A DNA stretch of 64,000 nucleotides from positions 3,534,001 through 3,598,000 of the forward strand of contig NZ_CP035491.1 of NCBI RefSeq assembly GCF_004135405.1, written 5' to 3'. Made by a program: the position numbers and the translations under genes. This DNA comes from Agromyces protaetiae. Its GTDB lineage: Bacteria > Actinomycetota > Actinomycetes > Actinomycetales > Microbacteriaceae. Position 1 is the first letter of the stretch. Each line of letters begins with the position of its first letter. The notes beneath the pieces were generated by a model that searched no databases, was not told the origin of the DNA, and worked only from the letters and a program-made list of their open reading frames with translations. Positions 17,295 to 24,878 of the stretch are shown here, piece after piece.

Positions 17295-19067
17295 ATGACG
17301 ATCGACACGGCACTCGAACCGACCGCATCCGACGCACCGCCGCCCGCGGCGGTCGAGCTTCCGAGCCTCGTCGCGGGGTTGCAGGCGACCGCCGCGCGCA
17401 CGGCCGATGCCCGAGGCATCCGCTACTACACCTCGCCGACCGAGTCGGTCTACGTCGGATACGCCGAACTCGACCGCCGTGCGCGCTCGATCGCTGCGGG
17501 GTTCCAGGCCGCGGGCCGTCACCCGGGAGACGCCGTCGTCATCGCCGTCCTGCCGGGGCTGTCGTGGGTGGAGGTCGCCTACGGCGCCCTCTACGCGGGG
17601 CTCGTCGTCGTGCCCGTCGCGCTCACGGGCTTCGGCACGGATGACTCGACGATCGACCGGATCGCGGGCATCGCCGCGGCGAGCCGCGCCGTCGCCGTCG
17701 TCGGCGAGGACGCGACCGCGGCGATCCTCGACGCCCGGAGCGACGATCTGCCGGGAGTGCTCCTCGTCGAGACCCTCGCGGGGACGCCCGCCGCCGACTG
17801 GCAGGACCCCGGTCTGACCCACGAGTCGGTCGCGGCGCTTCTTTTCACGTCGGGCTCGACGGGCGACCCGAAGGGCGTCATCGTGACGCACGGGGTGCTC
17901 CTCGGCATGGTCGACTCGTCGGTCGAGCTCTTCGACCTTTCGAGCGAGTCGGTCGCGGTCGCGTGGGTGCCGATGCACCACGCCATGGGGCTCGCGATCG
18001 AGATCGTCCTGCCGTCGATCCTCGGCTGCCAGGCGGTGCTCACCTCGCCCGAGCAGTTCCAGCGCCGACCGATCACCTGGCTCCAACTGCTGAGCGAGCA
18101 CCGCGGCACGTTCACGGCGGCCGGCAACTTCGCGTTCGCGGTGTGCACGAAGCTCGCGACCGACGAGCAGATCGCCGAGCTCGACCTCTCGTCGGTCGAG
18201 ATCCTCGCGTGCGGCAGCGAGCCGATCGATCCCGCGACGGCCGCGGCCTTCCTCGAGCGATTCCGTTCGACGGGCATCACCGAGACGGCGTTCACGCCCG
18301 TGCTCGGCATGTCCGAGATGATGATCGTGTCGTCGAAGCTCCCGGGCGACACGTTCCGGTCCATCCACGTCGACGCCGACGCGCTCGAACGCGGCGAGTT
18401 CGCGCACGTCGACGAGGGCGAAGGGGCGGTGCGCTTCATCTCGCTCGGCGTGCCGTCGGCCACGACGACCTTGCGCATCGCCGATCCCGAGACCGGCGAG
18501 CGGCTGCCCGACGGCGAGGTCGGCGAGCTCTGGGTGTCGTCCGAGTACATGTCGCCGGGCTACTTCGCACGGCCCGACGCGAACGCCGCCGCGTTCGGCG
18601 CCCGCCTCGCAGGCGACGACCTCGAGTACTACCGGTCGGGCGACCTCGGCGTCATCGAGGACGGCGAGCTGTACCTCACCGGCCGCATCAAAGAGGTCAT
18701 CATCATCCGCGGCCGGAAGCTCTACCCGCACGACCTCGAGGCGTACGCCCGCGCGGCGCACCCCGCCGTCACGATCGGCGCGGCGTTCGAACTGAAGGAC
18801 GCGCCGTCCGCCGTGGGCGTCGTCGTCGAACTCGACGCCGAGTCCGACGCCGACCCCGAGAGCGTCGCCGCGGCGGTCAGGACCGTCGTCGTGAAGCGCG
18901 CGTCCCTCCCCTCGCTCGCCGTCGCCGTCGTCGACGCCGGCTCGATCCCCCGCACCCCGACGGGCAAGGTCCGGCGCCGCCCGACCCTGGAGGCGCTCGA
19001 ACGCGGTGCACTCGCCGCCCGATTCTCGCGGGGCTTCGCCGAAGCCGCGCCCGTCCGGAACGACTGA
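17295..19067 (+). CDS. FAAL-like fatty acyl-AMP ligase 3
   Basis: Third adenylate-forming ligase in tandem, 590 residues and more diverged from the other two. It keeps LLFTSGSTGDPKGV, AWVPMHHAMGL, FQRRPITWLQLLSEH, YRSGDLGVIEDGELYLTGR and the FAAL-type IIRGRKLYPHDLE, plus PRTPTGKVRRRP with the catalytic Lys. An N-terminal extension of about 25 residues is unique to it. ATG 17295 follows GAAGGAG and GAAGG. It ends 28 bp before the ACP gene, whose RBS lies in the gap. Three ligases feeding one ACP suggests several acyl substrates or a multi-acyl product. Confidence 0.86.
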   Translation: MTIDTALEPTASDAPPPAAVELPSLVAGLQATAARTADARGIRYYTSPTESVYVGYAELDRRARSIAAGFQAAGRHPGDAVVIAVLPGLSWVEVAYGALYAGLVVVPVALTGFGTDDSTIDRIAGIAAASRAVAVVGEDATAAILDARSDDLPGVLLVETLAGTPAADWQDPGLTHESVAALLFTSGSTGDPKGVIVTHGVLLGMVDSSVELFDLSSESVAVAWVPMHHAMGLAIEIVLPSILGCQAVLTSPEQFQRRPITWLQLLSEHRGTFTAAGNFAFAVCTKLATDEQIAELDLSSVEILACGSEPIDPATAAAFLERFRSTGITETAFTPVLGMSEMMIVSSKLPGDTFRSIHVDADALERGEFAHVDEGEGAVRFISLGVPSATTTLRIADPETGERLPDGEVGELWVSSEYMSPGYFARPDANAAAFGARLAGDDLEYYRSGDLGVIEDGELYLTGRIKEVIIIRGRKLYPHDLEAYARAAHPAVTIGAAFELKDAPSAVGVVVELDAESDADPESVAAAVRTVVVKRASLPSLAVAVVDAGSIPRTPTGKVRRRPTLEALERGALAARFSRGFAEAAPVRND

Positions 19068-19095
19068 CCCGGCCACGGCCGGAAAGGAGCACATC

Positions 19096-19374
19096 ATGAG
19101 CGACTCGCAGACGCACGTCGACCCGTCGGAAGCCACCGCCGCAGACCTGGAGGCGTGGCTCATCGAGCGCATCCGCGTGTACGACCAGGTCGACGCCGAC
19201 ACGATCACGGCCGAGGCGTCGCTCGAAGACCTCGGGCTCGACTCGATCTACGCGCTGACCCTGTGCGGCGACTTCGAGGACACCTACGGCGAGCCGCTCG
19301 ACCCGCCCGTCCTCGCCGAGTACGGCACGCTCGGCGAGCTCGCCGCCGGATTGGCCGCGCGCCTCAACGGATGA
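19096..19374 (+). CDS. Acyl carrier protein
   Basis: Standalone carrier protein of 92 residues. LEDLGLDSIYALTLCGDFEDTYG holds the Ser (in LDSI) that receives 4'-phosphopantetheine. The N-terminus adds about 20 residues to the usual ~75-residue domain. GGAAAGGAG precedes ATG 19096, a strong RBS suited to a carrier needed in excess. Its stop overlaps the PPTase start (ATGA), so carrier and activating enzyme are made together. It is probably the acceptor for the three upstream FAAL-like ligases and the donor for the acyltransferase downstream. Confidence 0.9.
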   Translation: MSDSQTHVDPSEATAADLEAWLIERIRVYDQVDADTITAEASLEDLGLDSIYALTLCGDFEDTYGEPLDPPVLAEYGTLGELAAGLAARLNG

Positions 19375-20081
19375 CCCTCACCGCACCGCGCGCGAACCCC
19401 GCGCCGCCGCTCACGCGACCGACGGCCGCGCGGCCGACGCCGCTTCGGCTCCGCAGGGCGCGCCCCGTCGAGGGCGCGTGGGAGGGCGTCGACTGCTCGG
19501 TGCGGTGGCGCTTCGGCCGGGTCGGCGACGCGCGTTCGCCCGGAGCGGCGGCACGCGCGTGGATCCGAGACCTCGTGCGCGAGCACGACCTGTTCGAGTG
19601 GCGCGGATTCGCCGAGACTGCCCGCGGCGTGAAGCCGCGGCTCGACACGGACGCGCCCGTCGACGCGAGCCTCTCGCACCGGCGGGGGTTCGTGCTCGTC
19701 GCGGTCGCGGTCGCGACGGGCGTCGACGGCGACGAGACGGGTGCAGACGCGGTGCGCGTGCGTGTGGGCGCCGATCTCGAAGTCGCGCCGTACGACGCCT
19801 TCGAGTCGCCCTCGCTCGTGCGCCGCATGCTGACGCGCGAGGAGGAGCGGCGCGTCCGCCTCCTGACGCCCGATGATCGCCGCGCGGCGCTCGTGCGCAT
19901 CTGGACGGCGAAGGAGGCCTTCGTGAAGGCGACGGGCGAGGGACTCGCCCGCGACTTCCGCGGATTCGTCGCACCCGAGACCGAGGAGCGCCCCGAGGCA
20001 TCCGTCGAAGCGTGCGTCGTCGTCGCGGCGGGCGACGCGCCCCTCCGCTGCTTCCGCCCGACCCTGTCCGCCTCCGACTGA
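19371..20081 (+). CDS. 4'-Phosphopantetheinyl transferase, Sfp-type
   Basis: Enzyme of 236 residues that transfers phosphopantetheine from CoA to the Ser of the adjacent carrier protein. Sfp-family motifs are visible: SLSHRRGFVLVAVA, then VGADLEVAPYD (the GxDxE magnesium site) and VRIWTAKEAFVKATGEGL (the WxxKEA...K motif). The first 35 residues are Pro/Arg-rich and low-complexity. It overlaps the ACP by 4 nt, which strongly implies that ACP is its dedicated substrate. Confidence 0.88.
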   Translation: MTLTAPRANPAPPLTRPTAARPTPLRLRRARPVEGAWEGVDCSVRWRFGRVGDARSPGAAARAWIRDLVREHDLFEWRGFAETARGVKPRLDTDAPVDASLSHRRGFVLVAVAVATGVDGDETGADAVRVRVGADLEVAPYDAFESPSLVRRMLTREEERRVRLLTPDDRRAALVRIWTAKEAFVKATGEGLARDFRGFVAPETEERPEASVEACVVVAAGDAPLRCFRPTLSASD

Positions 20082-20103
20082 GACCCGCAAGAGGAGATCC
20101 CGC

Positions 20104-21456
20104 ATGTCCACGACCGACGAGACGGCTGCGATCGACGGCGACCTCGAGCCGCCCGTGCGCGGGCGCGCCCCGCACGCCGAGTTCATGCAGATCTGGGAGG
20201 AGGGGTACCTCAACCGTCGCTCGAACTACGAAGACATGCACCTGCCGAACGTCTCGGTGTACGAGGGCGGCCCCATGCGGCAGGAGGACGGCAAGCTCGA
20301 CCGCATCAAGATCCTCGCGTACCTCGAGGCGGTCTACGGGAACAACCCCGCCTATCGGCTTCGGCTGCAGCGTTCGGCGCTCGGGCTCACGTCGCCCGCG
20401 TGGGTGCCCGACGAGGACTTCGATCTCTCCCGGCACGTGCTCTTCGCCGACTCGGCCGTCGACTACGCGACCGCCGACCTGCGCAAGCTCGCGGGCGAGG
20501 GCGACGGCGCGATGCCCATCGAGCATCCGCTGTGGCGCATCCGCGTGACCGAGCTGACCGACGGGCGGGTGGCGATCGGCTCGATCGGCCACCATTCGAC
20601 GTCCGACGGCCTGACGGGGATGCGCACGATGAGCGCGTTGAACCAGAAGTCGCCGGATGCCCCGGTGCCGGCGCCGATCGATCCGTTCGCGGGTCTCCGC
20701 GCACCGGGCGCCTGGGAGTTGCCGGGTCTCGCGCTCCGCCAGTGGTGGGCGGCGCTCCCCGAGCCGAAGCTGCGGAACGGCTGGCGCGCGTACTGGGCGA
20801 AGCCCGTGCACCGTCGCGCGCGCCGGGTGGTCGCGAGGAACCTGCTGCCCTACCGCTTCGATCGCGGCGACCGGAGGGCACAGGCCGTGCGCGCTGCGCT
20901 GCCCCCGCGCCATTCGGCGTACCGGCGGCTCGACGCCGCTGCCGTCGGCCGCAACGCCCGCCGGCTCGGCGGGACGATGAGCGACCTCCTCATCTCGTCG
21001 ATCATCGGCGCGTGGGAGGGCCCCGAGCGGATCGTGCGGCTCCGGTTCCCGGTGTCGTTCCATGCGGTCGGCGAGCCGAAGACGCGCAACAACGTGCGCG
21101 ACATGCTCATCACGGGCGATGCCGACGCCGCGCTCGAGGTGACGATGCCGTCGGTGCACGCGCAGGTCGCCGATCGCGATCGCGCATGGGACGGCCACGA
21201 AGTGCCCGGCTACCCCATCGGATACGGCACCCTCTTGCCGTATCTGAGCCGTCCGGGGTACTTCTGCGGCGGCGAGCTCCTCGAGATGACGCCGTTCCCC
21301 GCGAGCCTGCCGACCGACCAGCTCGCGGCAGCCGCGATCATGTACAACGGGTCGCTCTTCGTCGGCGCGAACATGCCCGTGACGGCCGACGTCGAGCGCA
21401 CGATCGACCGGATCGCCGAGCTCATGAGCCCGCCTCCGGGCACCGACGGTCGATGA
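20104..21456 (+). CDS. HHxxxDG acyltransferase (WS/DGAT or Pap-like)
   Basis: Acyltransferase of 450 residues in the CoA-dependent acyltransferase/condensation superfamily. The catalytic motif is intact in IGHHSTSDGLTG (about residue 160). The N-terminal half (VSVYEGGPMRQEDGKLDR, then VPDEDFDLSRHV) resembles wax ester synthase/DGAT proteins. The second half includes NNVRDMLITGDADAALEV and a MYNGSLFVGAN segment typical of the C-lobe. In this operon it probably transfers acyl groups from the ACP to a hydroxyl or amine on a glycan or lipid. A condensation role in a small lipopeptide-like pathway is possible. ATG 20104 follows AAGAGGAG. Confidence 0.82.
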   Translation: MSTTDETAAIDGDLEPPVRGRAPHAEFMQIWEEGYLNRRSNYEDMHLPNVSVYEGGPMRQEDGKLDRIKILAYLEAVYGNNPAYRLRLQRSALGLTSPAWVPDEDFDLSRHVLFADSAVDYATADLRKLAGEGDGAMPIEHPLWRIRVTELTDGRVAIGSIGHHSTSDGLTGMRTMSALNQKSPDAPVPAPIDPFAGLRAPGAWELPGLALRQWWAALPEPKLRNGWRAYWAKPVHRRARRVVARNLLPYRFDRGDRRAQAVRAALPPRHSAYRRLDAAAVGRNARRLGGTMSDLLISSIIGAWEGPERIVRLRFPVSFHAVGEPKTRNNVRDMLITGDADAALEVTMPSVHAQVADRDRAWDGHEVPGYPIGYGTLLPYLSRPGYFCGGELLEMTPFPASLPTDQLAAAAIMYNGSLFVGANMPVTADVERTIDRIAELMSPPPGTDGR

Positions 21457-22586
21457 GCGCCGCCGAGGCGGGGCGTCCGACCGTCTCGGTCGTGATCCCC
21501 TCCTACCGCCGGCTCGAACGCGTGCCGCCCCTCGTGGCGGCGTATCTCGCGCAAGGCGCCGACGAGGTCGTCGTCGTCCTCGACGGGCCGCACCCCGGGT
21601 GGCGCACAGCGCTCGCAGACGTCGCGTCCGAGGCATCCGTCGTCATCGAACTGCCCGAGAACCGGGGGCTCGCGCTCGCCCGCATCGCTGGCCTCGAGGC
21701 CGCGAGCGGCGACGTCGTCCTCGCGGTCGACGACGACGTCGAGCCCGGCGACGGGCTCGTCGAGCGCCACCGGGCCTTCCACGCGGGCGGCGGCGACCGG
21801 GTCCTGCTCGGCTACATGCCCGTCTCGCTGCCCGTGCGTCGCGGGCGCGACGACGCGCCCGCGTTCGTCTACGCGCGCGACTACGAGCGTCAGGCGGCCG
21901 TGTGGCGGTCGGCGGATGCCTCGTCGCCGGAGTCGCCGGTGTCGCCGGAGTCCTCTTCCCTCGTGCTCGGGTCGCTGTGGGGCGGGAACTTCAGCCTGCC
22001 GCGCGACCTCTACCTGCGCGCCGAGGCGCTCGCCCCGTCGATCCGCCTCGACTACAACGAGGACCTCGACCTCGGCATCCGCCTCGAGCGACTCGGCGCG
22101 ACCGCCCGGTTCGACCCGCTCGCGCGCGCCGCGCACCACCAGGTACGCGATCTCGCGGGGTTCCGCCGCGAGGCGGTGCAGCGGGGGGCCGCGGTCGCCG
22201 ACCTCGAACGGCGCTGGGGCACCCGCCCGCCGCAGCTCGTGCCCGTCGTGACGATCCCCGCCTCGTACCACGGCGCGCTCGCGCGCGGACAGCGTCGGAT
22301 CGCGGCATCCGACCGCCCTGAACTCGTCGAGCGCACGGCCGTCGCCGTCTACCGGGTCGCCGGGGTCCTGCATGTCTGGAGGCTGCAGGACGGAGTCGTG
22401 CGGTTCCTCCGCCGCGGCCTCGCGATGCGCGGCTACCGGCAGCGCACGCGGGCTGCCCGGGACGGCGCGACGGGCGGGGCGGATGCCCCGGTGCCGGCGC
22501 CGTCCGCGACGCGCCCGCTGGTCGAGGAGAGACGCGTATCGGGACCCGTCGCTAGTACGCGCCGTCGGTGCGGAACACGGCGCTGA
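21453..22586 (+). CDS. GT2 glycosyltransferase
   Basis: GT-A glycosyltransferase of 377 residues. TVSVVIPSYRRLERVPPLVAAY opens it, ENRGLALARIAGLEAASG and VVLAVDDDVEPGDGL supply the nucleotide and DXD motifs, and WGGNFSLPRDL with YNEDLDLGIRLERLG match the acceptor and catalytic region. ATG 21453 overlaps the acyltransferase stop. The last ~40 codons are low-complexity, and the stop lies 35 bp inside the 3' end of the convergent sugar transferase, so the tails overlap. Its coupling to the acyltransferase suggests the acylated product is a glycan or glycolipid. Confidence 0.85.
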   Translation: MSAAEAGRPTVSVVIPSYRRLERVPPLVAAYLAQGADEVVVVLDGPHPGWRTALADVASEASVVIELPENRGLALARIAGLEAASGDVVLAVDDDVEPGDGLVERHRAFHAGGGDRVLLGYMPVSLPVRRGRDDAPAFVYARDYERQAAVWRSADASSPESPVSPESSSLVLGSLWGGNFSLPRDLYLRAEALAPSIRLDYNEDLDLGIRLERLGATARFDPLARAAHHQVRDLAGFRREAVQRGAAVADLERRWGTRPPQLVPVVTIPASYHGALARGQRRIAASDRPELVERTAVAVYRVAGVLHVWRLQDGVVRFLRRGLAMRGYRQRTRAARDGATGGADAPVPAPSATRPLVEERRVSGPVASTRRRCGTRR

Positions 22587-24198
22587 TCGTGCGCCACAGC
22601 ACGAGGAGGTCGCCGGTCAGCGACCAGTTCTCGACGTAGTAGAGGTCGAGCCGCACGGTGTCGGCCCAGTCGAGCGACGAGCGCCCGCTCACCTGCCAGG
22701 GCCCTGTGATGCCGGGCTTCACGAGGAAGCGGCGGCCGACGTGGCTCTCGTACCGGGCGACCTCGCGCGGGAGCGGCGGACGCGGCCCGACGAGCGACAT
22801 GCTGCCGCGGAGCGCGTTGAACAGTTGCGGGAGCTCGTCGATCGAGTACCGGCGCAGGAACCGCCCGATGGGCGTGACGCGCGGGTCGTCCTTCATCTTG
22901 AACATGACGACGTTGCCGGCGTCGCGCTTGACCGCGAGCTCGGCGAGCCTCGCCTCGGCGTCGACCGCCATGGTCCGGAACTTCAGCATCATGAAGGGCT
23001 TGCCGTTGATGCCGATGCGCTCCTGCTTGAAGAGGATCGGCCCCGGGCCGGACATCTTGACGAGGATCGCCGCGGCGATGAGCAGGGGGGCGAGCGCGAG
23101 GATCAGCAGGCTCGAGCCGACGAGGTCGAACACGCGCTTCACGACGAGCTTGCGCCCCTCGAACCTCGGCGTCTCGACGTGGATGAGCGGCAGGCCGGCG
23201 ACCGGTCGGGTGTGGATGCGCGGCCCGCCGACGCCGACGAGGCTCGGCGCGACGACGAGGTGCTCGGTGCCGGGGTTGAGCCCCCAGCTGAGCGCGCGCA
23301 CTTCTTCGGGCGCCGGGAGGTCGCCGCTCGTGACGACGATCGTGTCGGCGCCGATCCGACGCATGAAGGCGAGCGTGTCGTCGACGGTTTCGTATTCCTC
23401 GATCTCCGCCCCGTCGATCTCGACGGGGACCGCCGAGAGGGGTGCGCACGCGCCGACCACCCGATAGCCGGCCTCGGGCGCCCGCGCGAGCTCGCACGCG
23501 ATGGCGAGCGTCGACGGCGCCGAGCCGACGAGGAGGACGCGCGAGCTGTACCGGCCCTCGCGGCGGGCAGAGCGGATGCGGAGCCGCCAGAGCGCGTGCC
23601 CGCCGAAGAGGGCGAGGACGCCGAGCGGGAACGCGACGAGGATGTAGCCGCGCGCGATGTCGAGTTTCAGGAGGAACGCGAGGATCGCGACGAGGCCGAA
23701 GACCCGGAAGCTCGCGGTCGCGATGGCCCGGTACTCCTGCGGGCCGGCGCCGAGGACCCGGAAGGAGCGCGTGTCGAAGAGGAGGAGCGCCGTCGACCAG
23801 GCGACGACGATGACGAGCGAGACGACGGCGTAGCTCACGGTGAGGTCGCTGCGCGACCCGCTGAACCCGACGACGGTCGTGTCGAGGCCGAGCCAGACGG
23901 CCTGGGTTCCGAAGACCACGACGACGAGCGAGAGGATGTCGGTGACGGCGACGCGTGCCGCGAGGCGCGACGCCCAACTCGTTCCGGTCGCGGGTTGCGC
24001 GTTTGTGACGACGTCGACGCGGCGGCCTGCGCGTCCGTCCTCGACCGCACCTGCCTCGACCGTACCGGCCTTGAGCGCACCGGCCTCGAACTGATCGGCC
24101 TCGAGCTCATCGGTTCCCGACTCGGGCACCGGCTTCGCGGCGGCGAGGCGCGCGAACCCGGCGACGGTCAACCGCTTGCTCTGGGTCGGTGCGCTCAT
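22552..24198 (-). CDS. Polyprenyl-phosphate sugar phosphotransferase
   Basis: Initiating enzyme of 548 residues (WbaP/CpsE type) that moves a sugar-1-phosphate onto undecaprenyl phosphate. About five N-terminal membrane helices precede a Rossmann-like domain (SSRVLLVGSAPSTLAIACEL). The C-terminal bacterial sugar transferase domain has KRVFDLVGSSLLILALAP, ILFKQERIGINGKPFMMLKF, DELPQLFNALRGSMSLVGP and WQVSGRSSLDW, ending GAY. ATG 24198 with GAGGCGAG upstream is preferred over 24351, whose extra residues look untranslated. A close paralogue lies at 49907. It probably primes the first glycan locus. Confidence 0.88.
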   Translation of the reverse strand: MSAPTQSKRLTVAGFARLAAAKPVPESGTDELEADQFEAGALKAGTVEAGAVEDGRAGRRVDVVTNAQPATGTSWASRLAARVAVTDILSLVVVVFGTQAVWLGLDTTVVGFSGSRSDLTVSYAVVSLVIVVAWSTALLLFDTRSFRVLGAGPQEYRAIATASFRVFGLVAILAFLLKLDIARGYILVAFPLGVLALFGGHALWRLRIRSARREGRYSSRVLLVGSAPSTLAIACELARAPEAGYRVVGACAPLSAVPVEIDGAEIEEYETVDDTLAFMRRIGADTIVVTSGDLPAPEEVRALSWGLNPGTEHLVVAPSLVGVGGPRIHTRPVAGLPLIHVETPRFEGRKLVVKRVFDLVGSSLLILALAPLLIAAAILVKMSGPGPILFKQERIGINGKPFMMLKFRTMAVDAEARLAELAVKRDAGNVVMFKMKDDPRVTPIGRFLRRYSIDELPQLFNALRGSMSLVGPRPPLPREVARYESHVGRRFLVKPGITGPWQVSGRSSLDWADTVRLDLYYVENWSLTGDLLVLWRTISAVFRTDGAY

Positions 24199-24405
24199 CT
24201 CGCCTCGCAACTCGGATCGCTTCGGATACAGTCCTCTGCGCTCCCACGGCGTCGGAACTGCATCGCCGTGCTCGACCGAGGACAGGTGTGCAGCGTCATC
24301 ACCGCGGATGCGAGGGCGGTCATCGCCGAACGTGGATCGACGGACGACCACGAATCACCGATGAGCCCCCCTCACGTTTCAGGCTAGCCAAGGCCGCGGC
24401 CGCTG

Positions 24406-24432
24406 CCACCCCCCTCAATTGGGGGCTGGTGG
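24406..24432. promoter_or_regulatory. G/C-tract hairpin in sugar-transferase leader
   Basis: CCACC-CCCC (24406-24414) pairs with GGGG-(GCT)-GGTGG around TCAATT. It lies in the 680-bp gap 24199-24878 between the divergent sugar transferase and acsA genes, and would be within the 5' leader of the sugar-transferase message. It carries an ATTGGGGG word that recurs at 24561 and 24597. Function unknown. Confidence 0.35.
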
Positions 24433-24550
24433 CCCGCGCGAACGCCCCCGGGACGCGAAACAGCGCGAGGACCGATGGTCGCTCGCGCTGTTCGAATCGC
24501 TGCCCGACCGCGTCGTCGTGCAGAGAAGAGTCGTGCTGAAAAAGAAGGGG

Positions 24551-24582
24551 GCGGCGCCCATTGGGGGGAACAGGCGCCGCCT
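24551..24582. promoter_or_regulatory. Hairpin with conserved loop word
   Basis: Perfect 9-bp stem GGCGGCGCC (24551-24559) with its complement at 24574-24582. The 14-nt loop holds ATTGGGGGGAA. A near copy, ATTGGGGGAA, lies at 24597-24606. The rest of the gap (about 24640-24725) is AT-rich for this genome and contains small stems but no gene. Possible leader RNA element or protein site. Confidence 0.35.
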
Positions 24583-24651
24583 CGGCAGCACGACGATTGG
24601 GGGGAATCGGTTCGTGCTGCAGGCCTCGAAACGATCGTTCGGGCGGTACTC

Positions 24652-24679
24652 AGTGTACGGGGTGATATTCCATACGCAA
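24652..24679 (-). promoter_or_regulatory. Candidate promoter for sugar phosphotransferase
   Basis: Minus strand: TTGCGT (24679-24674), 16-nt spacer, TACACT (24657-24652), in the most AT-rich part of the 680-bp intergenic region. If used, the message would have a leader of about 450 nt containing both G/C-tract hairpins. Weak, consensus-based evidence. Confidence 0.3.
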
Positions 24680-24878
24680 GTACTTTTTGTCCTCATTTGT
24701 GCGGACATACAGATTTCTCTGCGGGAAGGCACAGCGAGACGCCGTTCAACCCCCTCTCGGAGCATCGTACGGCGTCGTTTGTCACAGGGGAATCGGCGCA
24801 CCCCCGATCGGGCGCTAGAGTGCAGGTCGGGGCAGGCGAACCCAACAGATCCACCCGCGAAGGAGCGACCGGAGAACC

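Noticed and set aside
13647..19067. FAAL trio as NRPS adenylation domains
   Set aside because: No condensation or thioesterase modules are fused, the motif IIRGRNxYPxDIE is FAAL-type, and residue pockets typical of amino-acid A-domains were not recognisable.
15408..19208. Very long minus-strand open frame opposite the FAAL genes
   Set aside because: High-GC antisense shadow: Arg/Glu/Val-rich, repeats whenever the sense FAAL motifs repeat, and has no domain signature.
22433..23977. Second minus-strand frame through the sugar transferase
   Set aside because: Arg/His/Pro-rich out-of-frame shadow of the real gene.
24199..24351. N-terminal extension of the sugar transferase to 24351
   Set aside because: The extra ~50 residues lack family similarity, and ATG 24198 has an RBS-like GAGGCGAG and a normal length.
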